Origin: JAHEZL01 sp964406465
Lineage (GTDB): Bacteria > Bacteroidota > Bacteroidia > Flavobacteriales_C > GCA-002722245
NCBI GenBank assembly: GCA_964406465.1
Contig: CAYORT010000003.1
Coordinates: forward strand, 154,798-218,797
Direction of reading: 5' to 3'
Length of the DNA: 64,000 nt
The notes under the pieces are model-generated. The model saw only the letters and a list, made by a program, of their open reading frames with translations, ran no database searches and was not told the DNA's origin. Of this stretch, positions 1 to 7,127 are shown piece by piece (the stretch's first letter is position 1; every line of letters begins with the position of its first letter). The translations under genes were made by a program, and so were the position numbers.

Positions 1-1
1 T

Positions 2-238
2 CTACCTCAACAAACTCTCAATCTCTTCGGCCAACTTATAATCTTTCTCTGTGATCTTTTCTTCGCTGTGTGTGCTTAAATTAATAATCACCATATTGTA
101 CGAATTCGACCAGTCGGGATGATGATTGGCTTTCTCAGAAATCATTGCTACCTCGGTCATAAAAGCAAAAGCCTCAATAAAATTCTTGAATTTAAAGGTA
201 GCTTCTAAGGTGTTATTCTTCTCTTTGAAATAGTTCAT
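2..238 (-). CDS. phhB: Pterin-4a-carbinolamine dehydratase (PCD/DCoH family)
   Basis: A 78-residue protein with the PCD signature near residues 39-57 (NHHPDWSNSYNMVIINLSTH) and the C-terminal IT-x-D-x-x-LA segment. The family dehydrates 4a-hydroxytetrahydrobiopterin to recycle the pterin cofactor of aromatic amino acid hydroxylases; in bacteria lacking such hydroxylases its role is less clear. Length is slightly below the usual 95-110 residues but matches short Bacteroidota forms. The TAG stop is at positions 2-4, so the gene is complete at the window edge. Family assignment is firm; the physiological substrate is inferred. Confidence 0.88.
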   Translation of the reverse strand: MNYFKEKNNTLEATFKFKNFIEAFAFMTEVAMISEKANHHPDWSNSYNMVIINLSTHSEEKITEKDYKLAEEIESLLR

Positions 239-268
239 ACAAATTTCATTTTCGATTAAGGTAATAAA

Positions 269-646
269 TTATCCTTCATTAAGCCACTTTAGCGCTGCTG
301 CAGCGGTAGAAAAAACTTTTATGTTGAATGCCTCCGACTTATTCGCCGTGTCGGCATAAATCATAGAAAGTGCAGTTTCTCTTGGTGTGCTGGCTATCAT
401 CGCGCCTTTTATCTTGGTGAGATGTGAGCTGTTTTGCGCTACCAAAGTCCATACTTCTCTTATCTCTTCGCCCGTAAGCTCTGTGCTTGCGTCTTCAAAT
501 ATGTTCATCACCTTAATAGATGTTGTATTATGCCCTGCGGCAAATCTAATCTCAATCATCTTGTTAATGAGAACTTCCTTGGTAATTACTCCACGCACAA
601 TAGACCAGATAATACCAGTCTCCTTGTCAACAGTTGTTTGAATCAT
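269..646 (-). CDS. Hypothetical protein, SpoIIAA/STAS-like
   Basis: A 125-residue soluble protein with no signal peptide. The alternating strand/helix pattern and the C-terminal segment VFSTAAAALKWLNEG resemble the small SpoIIAA-like (STAS-fold) proteins of Bacteroidota, which usually end in a helix with a WL motif. No catalytic residues are recognisable. It stands alone between divergent neighbours, with its start facing the plus-strand gene at 725, so the ~80 bp between them should hold both promoters. The fold is an inference from pattern only; no function is assigned. Confidence 0.6.
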   Translation of the reverse strand: MIQTTVDKETGIIWSIVRGVITKEVLINKMIEIRFAAGHNTTSIKVMNIFEDASTELTGEEIREVWTLVAQNSSHLTKIKGAMIASTPRETALSMIYADTANKSEAFNIKVFSTAAAALKWLNEG

Positions 647-724
647 TTCTAGGTTTAAAGCAAGTTGAAATTATATAATTTATGCAATTTTGCAAAAGCT
701 AAATTTTAGATTTATCAAAGCAAA

Positions 725-1090
725 ATGAAAAACGTAGAGCAATACATTGCCACTTTTCCCGAAGCAACACAATTGATGTTGCAAGAGCTACGAGCCTGCA
801 TCAAGAAAAATGCGCCTGATGCTGAGGAAGTTATAAGTTATCAAATGCCTGCGTACAAGCTACACGGCATGCTGGTATATTTCGCAGGATATAAAAATCA
901 TATCGGATTCTATCCCGGCGCTAGTCCGATAATTTCTTTTCAAAAAGAGCTTCAATCGCACAAAAACGCAAAAGGATCGGTTCAATTTCCCCTCGACAAA
1001 AAACTTCCACTCACCTTAATCGCTAGAATGGTTAAGTTTAAATTGAAAGAAAATATGGAAAAACATAAATCGAAAAAATTGAAAAAATAA
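725..1090 (+). CDS. DUF1801 (YdhG-like) protein
   Basis: 121 residues with the YdhG/DUF1801 layout: N-terminal helix (VEQYIATFPEATQLMLQELR), the EVISYQMPAYKLHG strand around residues 37-50, then YFAGYKNHIGFYPG. The C-terminus is a Lys-rich tail (KHKSKKLKK). Members include the B. subtilis YdhG/Fra group, proposed to handle intracellular iron, but most are uncharacterised. Starts with ATG. A second DUF1801 protein lies two genes downstream (1487-1876); they are divergent paralogs rather than a recent duplication. Confidence 0.8.
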   Translation: MKNVEQYIATFPEATQLMLQELRACIKKNAPDAEEVISYQMPAYKLHGMLVYFAGYKNHIGFYPGASPIISFQKELQSHKNAKGSVQFPLDKKLPLTLIARMVKFKLKENMEKHKSKKLKK

Positions 1091-1136
1091 TTTGCTTTAA
1101 AATCAGTACTTTTCCAAAAATTTTAATCATTCTACC

Positions 1137-1487
1137 ATGTCAGAATTTCCTCCTTGTCCGAAATGCAAATCTCCCTACACTTATGAATCAGGCTTACTTT
1201 TGGCTTGTCCCGAATGCGGACACGAATGGAGCGCTGAAGTAGCGAAAGAAGAAGAAACAGTAGCCAACGACACCATAGTGGTGAAAGATAGCAATGGCGC
1301 TATTTTGCAAGATGGAGACAGTGTTGTGGTGATTAAGGATTTGCCTGTAAAAGGTTATTCAAAAAGCATTAAAGCCGGCACCAAAGTGAAAAATATTCGC
1401 TTGGTAGAGGGAGATCACAATATCGATTGCAAGGTAGACGGATTTGGTTCAATGGCGCTTAAATCAATCTTTGTGAAAAAGGCTTGA
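1137..1487 (+). CDS. yjdM: YjdM/PhnA family zinc-ribbon protein
   Basis: 116 residues. An N-terminal zinc ribbon (CPKCKSPYTYESGLLLACPECGHEWS, written here by its Cys pairs CPKC and CPEC) is followed by the PhnA C-terminal beta domain with VKDSNGAILQDGDSVVVIKD and VKGYSKSIKAGTKVKNIRLV. This is the whole-length arrangement of E. coli YjdM. The old name PhnA (phosphonoacetate hydrolase) does not apply to this family; its role is unknown. The stop codon TGA (1485-1487) shares its last base with the ATG of the next gene, so the two are translationally coupled. Confidence 0.85.
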   Translation: MSEFPPCPKCKSPYTYESGLLLACPECGHEWSAEVAKEEETVANDTIVVKDSNGAILQDGDSVVVIKDLPVKGYSKSIKAGTKVKNIRLVEGDHNIDCKVDGFGSMALKSIFVKKA

Positions 1488-1876
1488 TGAAAGAAGAAAT
1501 TAAGAAATACAACAGCGCACAATCGCCCGAAGACCAACTTATTTGCAACACTTTGTACGAGGTAATAAGCAAGGCTTTGCCGCGTGCCGAAAATAAAATA
1601 TGGCATGCTCATCCTGTGTGGTTCTTAGAGGGCAATCCGGTAGTTGGCTACAGTAAATTGAAAGGCTGTGTGCGTTTGCTGTTTTGGAGCGGACAATCCT
1701 TTGAGGAGAAAGATTTAAAAAATGAAGGAAGCTTCAAAGCCGCAGAAGCAAGATATGTTTCGGTGAAAGAAATCAATAAAGCCGACTTAAAACGATGGCT
1801 TAAAAAGTGCGAAGAAATTCAGTGGGATTATAAAAACATCGTGAAGAGAAGAGGTGTTTTAGAAAGATTAAAATAA
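1487..1876 (+). CDS. DUF1801 domain protein
   Basis: 129 residues. I start it at the ATG at 1487, which overlaps the yjdM stop by one base (TGATG), rather than at the in-frame TTG at 1484. The core reads IWHAHPVWFLEGNPVVGYSK then VRLLFWSGQSF, the DUF1801 strand pair, and the C-terminus is basic (KNIVKRRGVLERLK). It lacks any signal peptide or membrane segment. The overlap with yjdM indicates one transcript. No biochemical role is known for this subgroup. Confidence 0.75.
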   Translation: MKEEIKKYNSAQSPEDQLICNTLYEVISKALPRAENKIWHAHPVWFLEGNPVVGYSKLKGCVRLLFWSGQSFEEKDLKNEGSFKAAEARYVSVKEINKADLKRWLKKCEEIQWDYKNIVKRRGVLERLK

Positions 1877-1881
1877 GCGAA

Positions 1882-2271
1882 ATGTCTGATTTCACCAATG
1901 AATACAACTACGTTCCAGGCACCTGTAATATCGGTCCGAAAGAACTTAAAATACGAAAAAAAGCCACCATCGCTGCAGCTTTGTTTTGTGTGCTTAGCAT
2001 AGCGCTTTTGCTGCTATTTAACGCCCCAACTTCATGGCGATTGGCACTTTTTATTCCTGCCTCTGCGCTAGGCGTTACCTTTCAACAATGGTATTTCAAA
2101 TTTTGCATTGCCTTTGGCATGCAAGGTTTATTCAACTTTGGGGAAGTAGGAAAATCGATTGCGGTTGAGCAAAAAGCCGATTACACCAAAGACCGCATCA
2201 AAGTGGCTAAAATCATGCTTGTTGGTTTGCTCTTTGGTGCTATCGTTACGCTACTTTTTTATTACGTGTAG
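1882..2271 (+). CDS. Small integral membrane protein, unknown function
   Basis: 129 residues. The N-terminus (YNYVPGTCNIGPKELKIRKK) carries a C-N-I-G-P-x-E-x-K-x-R-x-x motif seen at the start of a family of uncharacterised bacterial membrane proteins. Predicted hydrophobic helices lie near residues 31-48, 54-70 and 107-128. It begins 5 bp after the preceding stop, so it likely belongs to the yjdM/DUF1801 transcript. No transport or enzyme motif is visible and no function is proposed. Confidence 0.7.
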   Translation: MSDFTNEYNYVPGTCNIGPKELKIRKKATIAAALFCVLSIALLLLFNAPTSWRLALFIPASALGVTFQQWYFKFCIAFGMQGLFNFGEVGKSIAVEQKADYTKDRIKVAKIMLVGLLFGAIVTLLFYYV

Positions 2272-2449
2272 GGTAGTCAAAAAGTAAATTTCTCTTTTTT
2301 TAAATGCTATTAAACAGCCGCCAGCAAAGCTTTACAGCAAATTGAAGAATATTTTCTGCTGAGAGTAAAATTATAATTTGCCAATTATTTGAATTGAACG
2401 CTTGGCATCAGCAACTTAACATTGTAGCCACAACATCTACTATTTAAGT

Positions 2450-3424
2450 ATGCAAAAAATTACTTTGGGGTTCATCGTATTCTTGCTTTCCATCACGGTA
2501 TTGGTAAACAAAAGCTTTGCGCAATGCACCTCTTGCAATGCCACCAATCAATCCATTTCGGGCACACAAACCTTATCCTCTGGCCAAAAATGGTGCTATA
2601 CAACTTCTAATAGTCCGGCCTATTCTACCTCTCTAACCGTTAACGGCACTTTAGATGTTTGCTCGGGGGCCACCCTCGATCTCTTTGGTTCCTTGTCTAT
2701 CAACACAGGAAGAATTTATCTTTACGACTGCTCAAAAATAAAATTGGCGGGTTCGTTTACCGACTTCGGAACCATAAAAATAACAGCCTACTGTAGCTCA
2801 TGTGGAGGAAGCTATACTCCTCTTTCCATCAATGGTTCCGCATCCTCTCGTGTTACTTGCTTAACCGCTCTTCCCATTGAATTACTCTATTTCAAAGCAC
2901 AAAAAACAGCCGATGAAATTGTCTTTAACTGGGCAACACTCTCAGAAATTAACAACGATTTCTTTACCATTGAAAAATCGGTGGATGGAGAGAATTGGGT
3001 GGATATAGCAAAAGTGAAAGGTGCAGGCAACAGCAACAATCTTATTGAATACAACAACAGTACAATAAACAGCAATGAAAATGTGCTTTATTTTCGACTC
3101 AAACAAAGCGATTTCGACGGCAAGTTTAGCTATTCGCAAATTGCTATTGTAGAGAACTCTCAGCTCTTTAATTTTAGCGTTGTGCCGAATCCTTCGTATG
3201 GAGAAATCAATGTTACCATACCCTCGTATGAAGAAGTAACCTTGGTGCTTTACGATATCACTGGCAAAACTATAGAAAGCACCATTTTGTTGAAAAACAC
3301 CGATTTTCAAGCAAGCAACACCATTCATTACACTGCCTTACCCATAGGAATTTACACTCTTAGCGCCACCACCGAAAGCGGTGTTACACTAAGCAAGAAG
3401 CTCGTTGTTGGTTCGAATAATTAG
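2450..3424 (+). CDS. Secreted protein with T9SS type A sorting domain
   Basis: 324 residues. A signal peptide (IVFLLSITVLVNKSFAQ) precedes a Cys/Ser/Thr-rich N-terminal module (residues ~25-140) with a CTSCNATNQSISG start. A LPIELLYFKAQK linker opens a beta module (WATLSEINNDFFTIEKSVDG) that in this phylum commonly precedes the sorting domain. The C-terminus is a T9SS type A signal: VVPNPSYGEINV ... YDITGKTI ... LPIGIYTLSATTESG. The protein should be exported by Sec and moved to the surface by T9SS. The N-terminal module is unrecognised; adhesion is possible but not shown. Confidence 0.85.
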   Translation: MQKITLGFIVFLLSITVLVNKSFAQCTSCNATNQSISGTQTLSSGQKWCYTTSNSPAYSTSLTVNGTLDVCSGATLDLFGSLSINTGRIYLYDCSKIKLAGSFTDFGTIKITAYCSSCGGSYTPLSINGSASSRVTCLTALPIELLYFKAQKTADEIVFNWATLSEINNDFFTIEKSVDGENWVDIAKVKGAGNSNNLIEYNNSTINSNENVLYFRLKQSDFDGKFSYSQIAIVENSQLFNFSVVPNPSYGEINVTIPSYEEVTLVLYDITGKTIESTILLKNTDFQASNTIHYTALPIGIYTLSATTESGVTLSKKLVVGSNN

Positions 3425-3511
3425 TTAAAAATCTGCTCAATAGTTCAAAATTCATTTTTGATTTCTGCATTTCGTTTCCTACATTTCCGCTGCATTTGCT
3501 AACTACTATTT

Positions 3512-4651
3512 ATGAAAAGAAAGATTGCGTCGACGATTTTATTGTTGATTTTTGTGCAGCTATCGTTGATGGCCCAAACGACTTACTATTCCACCTCAAC
3601 CGCCAACCAATGGTCACTTTCATCGGGTGGCGCAAGCTGCGGGTGCTCTCCTACAACGGCCGATTTTGTGGTAATTGAACACAACTGGGCAAATGGCGCA
3701 TTTTATCCATTAACACACCCTGCGAACATCGCCTTTGGAAATTTCCTATCGGTAAACCCACTAAAAGTTACTGTTAAAAATGGTGGTGTTTGCTACCAGC
3801 AACCAACCTTAACCACCGGTACCGAAATATATGTGGAATCGGGCGGCTTTTGGGGATATAACGGCTCACTTAATCTCGATTTAGTAGTGGCCAATTCAGC
3901 TAAAGTAATGGCCAACGCAGGCACTATCTTGGTTAATGGCTCTTACAACAACGATATCGCCATCACTGGTGGTGGTATATTCTGTAAAAATGGTTCATGG
4001 GTAAATGATGCTTCGGGCTCGCTTCGTGGCATTACAGATGCCAACATGGACTCCTACTTCACCGACGATGCTTATGGTTGCACCGATTGCTGTATCAATG
4101 CCTCAACTTTACCAGTAGAGTTAACTTCTTTTACAATTGAAAAAATAGACAATGCGGTTTACGTAAACTGGACTACCGCCTCTGAAATCAACAATGATTA
4201 CTTCGAGGTGCAGGTGTCGGCTGATGGAATTTCGTGGAACACAATCGCGAAAATTACTGGTGCGGGAAGCACCAACAACGTAAGCGACTATGCTTATGTT
4301 GATCATGACCTTACCGGTTTTGATGTTAAGTATTACCGCCTAAAACAAGTAGATTTCGATGGAACCACCACTTACTCAAACACCAAGTGGGTGCAACTTA
4401 AAGCTAAAGATGGTGACTTCGAAGTGTATCAAAATGAAAATGAGATTTCGGTGATGCTCAACTATAAATCACCTGTGGTAAAAATAAACTTGTTGAATGT
4501 GAGCGGACAAGAAATTGAGCAGCAATTGCAAGGTGTAATCATCACCAACAACAGTTATACCTTCGCCAAAAGTAATTTAGCGACGGGAGTATATTTCATT
4601 CAGGTAATTTCTAAAAATCAGGTTTTAAGTAAGAAAATAGTCGTGCAATAG
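3512..4651 (+). CDS. Secreted protein with T9SS sorting domain (paralog of 2450-3424)
   Basis: 379 residues. Signal peptide STILLLIFVQLSLMAQ, an N-terminal module resembling parallel-beta 'NSAKVMANAGTILVNGSYNN' material with a CGCS motif, then the LPVELTSFTIEKIDNAVYVNW linker and SEINNDYFEVQVSADG module shared with the preceding gene, and a degenerate sorting tail (LLNVSGQEIEQQ ... LATGVYFIQVISKNQ ... KKIVVQ). The two genes are tandem, separated by 87 bp, and share their C-terminal halves, so they are diverged duplicates with swapped N-terminal modules. Cargo function is unknown. Confidence 0.83.
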   Translation: MKRKIASTILLLIFVQLSLMAQTTYYSTSTANQWSLSSGGASCGCSPTTADFVVIEHNWANGAFYPLTHPANIAFGNFLSVNPLKVTVKNGGVCYQQPTLTTGTEIYVESGGFWGYNGSLNLDLVVANSAKVMANAGTILVNGSYNNDIAITGGGIFCKNGSWVNDASGSLRGITDANMDSYFTDDAYGCTDCCINASTLPVELTSFTIEKIDNAVYVNWTTASEINNDYFEVQVSADGISWNTIAKITGAGSTNNVSDYAYVDHDLTGFDVKYYRLKQVDFDGTTTYSNTKWVQLKAKDGDFEVYQNENEISVMLNYKSPVVKINLLNVSGQEIEQQLQGVIITNNSYTFAKSNLATGVYFIQVISKNQVLSKKIVVQ

Positions 4652-4766
4652 TAGCCATCTTCTTGCGGCAAAATTTTACACATCTTTGTTAAAATTTTGA
4701 TATACTTTTTTTCTTGGCTAAACGTCTTAAGAATAAATCACTTTTATTCAACTAATACATTTAGCT

Positions 4767-5096
4767 ATGAGAGTTCTAATTTTAAATGACGACCCTATCT
4801 TTTTAGATAAAGCAAATCGCTATTTCTTTAAAAGAGGATTTACTACACATCTTGGAGATAATGGTGTAGACGGACTTGTTTCTATTGTTAAGTATCAACC
4901 CGAAGCTATTATTACCAACGTGTATTTAAACGCTCTAAACGGATTAGAACTTTTCCGCATGGTGAAAGATAAAGCCAGCTTTGAAGGCAAATTCTTTTTT
5001 ATTAGTGAACACGACGACGAACTACACTACAGCAATCAACAGGTGAAAGTGTTTTCTCAAAAAACTGCATTCAATAGAATTTTAGCCATGCTTTAA
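4767..5096 (+). CDS. Stand-alone receiver-like domain lacking the phosphoacceptor Asp
   Basis: 109 residues, a single CheY-like domain with no output domain. The acidic pair is present (LNDDP, residues 6-10) and a Lys aligns with the conserved beta5 Lys (VFSQKTAF). At the phosphorylation site the motif is IITNVYLNALNGLEL: Asn replaces the Asp expected after beta3, and the Pro after the Lys is Thr. It therefore probably cannot be phosphorylated in the usual way and may act as a constitutive protein-protein module. It is not next to a kinase gene. The receiver fold is well supported, its partner unknown. Confidence 0.75.
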   Translation: MRVLILNDDPIFLDKANRYFFKRGFTTHLGDNGVDGLVSIVKYQPEAIITNVYLNALNGLELFRMVKDKASFEGKFFFISEHDDELHYSNQQVKVFSQKTAFNRILAML

Positions 5097-5109
5097 ACGC
5101 AGCTATGGC

Positions 5110-6090
5110 CTATCTTTCTACTACAATGAATTTGCGTGTTTCACTGCTGTCGTCGGAGGAAAATAAAGTGCAGAAATATATTCCGGCATTTAATTCACTC
5201 ACCGCAATTTGAATGGGAAAAGCTGTATTGTTAAGCGCTTTGTCGTACAAGACTTTACCTTGCATATCATAGATTTGAACTCGCTCTATGTTGCTGTTGT
5301 TGCAAGATATGTTGATGTCGAATTGCGCTGGATTGGGATAAATAGAAAATTCTATTTTTTCATTTCTCAGAGGTGCAGCATTAGTTGTAATGTTATCCAT
5401 CATCACTGATTTGATAGAATCTACTCCATTGCTTGTATTCACTGCTGAAAGCGGGGAATCCACTTTGCCTCGTAAACTTAAATTAGCAGAACACAAATCA
5501 TTAACCTCCCAACTATTGGTTACCGATTTAGTAAAAATGATCGCACTTTCATTTTCTGAAACAGAAGGTTGACCCTTTCTATAATTAACAGATTCTTTGA
5601 TGTCACAATTAAGAAATTCTTGAAAAACAAAAGCAGCGGTAAGACATGGTCGCGAATAATAACACAATCGCGAATCTTTATCTTTTTCTAAGCCAATAAA
5701 AAACTTCAAACCATCTTTAGAAAGCTGTCCGGGAGCCAACTCATACCCCTCTTCAATAGGCAATTCTCCTGTAAGATCATATGAATATTCATCTGTTTGG
5801 GTAAATATCAATATGTGTTTTTCCCCATCGTCATTGTACAACATCAATGTTGATTTATCTGGCGTTAAACTCGGATTACTAATAAAGCCTTTAACATTGC
5901 CTGTTAAAGAAATAATTAAGGGTTTTGCAAATTCTTCTTCTAACGAATTTCGATGGGCAACATACAAAACGGTATTGGTGTTTGGACTAGAAATTTGGCC
6001 ATTTCTTACGGTAAAATACATGCTTAGCTCATCGTTGCTTAAAATGTAAATGCCGACCAAATTGATATTTTTTTTGGTAAATCTCATCAA
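5110..6090 (-). pseudogene. 5'-truncated PD40-like protein with T9SS sorting domain, joined to the DGR RT
   Basis: 326 residues. From about residue 18 it reads as WD40-like/PD40 repeat material (LSNDELSMYF, SNPSLTPDKSTLMLYNDDG, LSKDGLKFFIGLEKD), followed by a T9SS type A tail (IYPNPAQFDINISCNN ... YDMQGKVLYDK ... LNAGIYFCTLFSSD). There is no signal peptide, which a T9SS cargo needs, and the first residues overlap out of frame with the reverse transcriptase fragment at 6029-6238. I infer that the true N-terminus was lost when this gene was fused to the DGR, with the junction at about 6047-6066. It could be a real deletion or an assembly join. Confidence 0.7.
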
Positions 6091-6238
6091 TCAGTTTAAA
6101 AACATTTTGTTCCAAATGCTGTTCAAACTTTAAAGCATTTAACGTATTGCGTTTGTTTTTCCTGCAATCAAAATAAGCCGTGAAGAGTTCTTCGGTCAGG
6201 ATAGCGTAATCAATGTGTGAGAATAAATCAAGTTGCAT
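6029..6238 (-). pseudogene. DGR reverse transcriptase, N-terminal fragment only
   Basis: 69 codons. Residues ~15-60 (ELFTAYFDCRKNKRNTLNAL, then KFEQHLEQNVFKLIDEIYQKKYQFGR) match the conserved N-terminal region of diversity-generating-retroelement RTs, which typically run A-Y-x-D/x-x-R-x-x-K-R-N-T and end this block with a Y-x-x-G-R motif. A DGR RT is about 300-400 residues; here sequence identity ends right after the GR and a stop follows 7 codons later. RT motifs including the catalytic (Y/F)xDD box are absent, so it cannot be active. It follows the TR by ~50 bp, the normal position for RT in avd-TR-RT cassettes. Confidence 0.85.
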
Positions 6239-6250
6239 ATTAAAAAATAA

Positions 6251-6275
6251 AGCCCTCGATAAAATACCGAGGGCT
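6251..6275. other. Perfect 8-bp hairpin between TR and RT
   Basis: AGCCCTCG (6251-6258) and CGAGGGCT (6268-6275) form a perfect stem with a 9-nt loop, placed 12 bp from the 3' end of the TR (minus strand) and 13 bp before the RT start codon. Structured RNA flanking TR is required for cDNA priming in the well-studied Bordetella phage DGR, so this could be part of the template RNA. It could equally be a plain intercistronic hairpin. The pairing is seen; the role is inferred. Confidence 0.6.
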
Positions 6276-6286
6276 AGTTTCCATCA

Positions 6287-6476
6287 AATCCCTGAGGCAA
6301 CGGACAGAAAAACCGTTTTTCTTATTGTTGTTGTTTCTGTTTACGTTGTCATTGTTGTTGTTCAAATTACGGTTCCAAGCATTATTTGTGTTGTTCTGAG
6401 AAGAACTCCACCAGTTACCGTTGTTACCAATGTTGTTGAAATTTCCATTGTTGTTGCGGTAGCCGCCCGGAAGACC
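6287..6476 (-). repeat. DGR template repeat (TR)
   Basis: 190 bp aligned without gaps to the VR at 7130-7319 (offset 843). Read on the minus strand it is dense in AAC/AAT codons in the frame of the variable protein, the hallmark of DGR templates: such codons mutate widely without giving stop codons. Every one of 34 TR/VR differences is at a template adenine (T on the plus strand). The 3' part (about the last 28 bp, encoding GFSVRCLRD) is identical in both copies and is the likely initiation-of-mutagenic-homing (IMH) region. It lies between avd and the RT fragment and is non-coding. Confidence 0.95.
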
Positions 6477-6616
6477 TAACGTAATAGTAACCTCTGTTTT
6501 TTTAGCTACACAATACCATTTATATATTTTTTTGGTGTTTTACTCATGCAGCGGGTTACCGGATTTAATTGGCTCTCTTCTGTTTGTCGTAACATTCAGA
6601 ACGCTCACCAGAGAAA

Positions 6617-6958
6617 CTATGTAATTGCCTTTTGCCATCCTGTGAGTTGCTTTGATACATTTTCTACTGATGTATTAATTTGTACAAACTGTTTTAAACC
6701 TATTTGTTGCATATCCTTCATTAAACGAATAAACAAACGTATTACCTCAATACGTTCTCTGGCTTCTTGTAATAAATCTTTTTTATCTCGTTTCACATTT
6801 GCTCTGTATATCAAAATAAGCAAATCGATAGTTTCTTTCTTTAAGCTTTCGCCCACCGTATATTTATATTCCTTTTTAAAATCTTTCGTGAAACAAAAAA
6901 TGTCTACCAACAAATCATATGTTGATTTATAAACCGGTAAATCAGAATATAAAGCCAT
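6617..6958 (-). CDS. avd: DGR accessory variability determinant (Avd), four-helix bundle
   Basis: 113 residues from the ATG at 6958 (MALYSDLPVYKSTYDL), which matches the usual Avd start; an in-frame ATG 12 codons upstream is less likely. The DLPVYKSTYDLLVDIF opening, a central basic helix (LIYRANVKRDKKDLLQEARERIEVIRLFIRL, quoted by its R/K-rich core RANVKRDKKD) and the C-terminal QLTGWQKA are typical. Avd forms a pentameric basic barrel that binds RT and the template RNA in mutagenic retrohoming. The frame is intact with no stop, in contrast to the RT next door. It sits ~140 bp before the TR in transcription order. Confidence 0.92.
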   Translation of the reverse strand: MALYSDLPVYKSTYDLLVDIFCFTKDFKKEYKYTVGESLKKETIDLLILIYRANVKRDKKDLLQEARERIEVIRLFIRLMKDMQQIGLKQFVQINTSVENVSKQLTGWQKAIT

Positions 6959-7086
6959 TAAAAAAAAATTAACCGTTTCGCGGTGTTTAAACATAAATTG
7001 GCTGATGCCAATTTATGTTTTATGAAATAATCAAATTGTCAAATGAATCAAATAAATTATTTCATCATTTTTGCTTCGTTCGGCAT

Positions 7087-7105
7087 AGCTCAAACAAGTT
7101 TGGCT
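7087..7105. other. Bulged hairpin just downstream of the VR
   Basis: AGC-t-CAAAC (7087-7095) pairs with GTTTG-GCT (7098-7105), an 8-bp stem with one bulged T and a tiny loop. It lies about 22 bp beyond the stop codon of the variable protein. In several DGRs an inverted repeat a few bases after the VR marks the target site, so this is a candidate for that element, although the distance is longer and the loop shorter than described examples. The role is inferred and weak. Confidence 0.35.
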
Positions 7106-7127
7106 CTGCACTCTCTTATCGCAAAAA

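Noticed and set aside
6213..6479. Plus-strand ORF across the TR
   Set aside because: It reads the antisense of the TR (VV/IV-rich from the GTT runs); the TR is non-coding by DGR logic.
6546..6932. Plus-strand ORF antisense to avd
   Set aside because: Shadow of avd; the minus-strand frame has clear Avd similarity.
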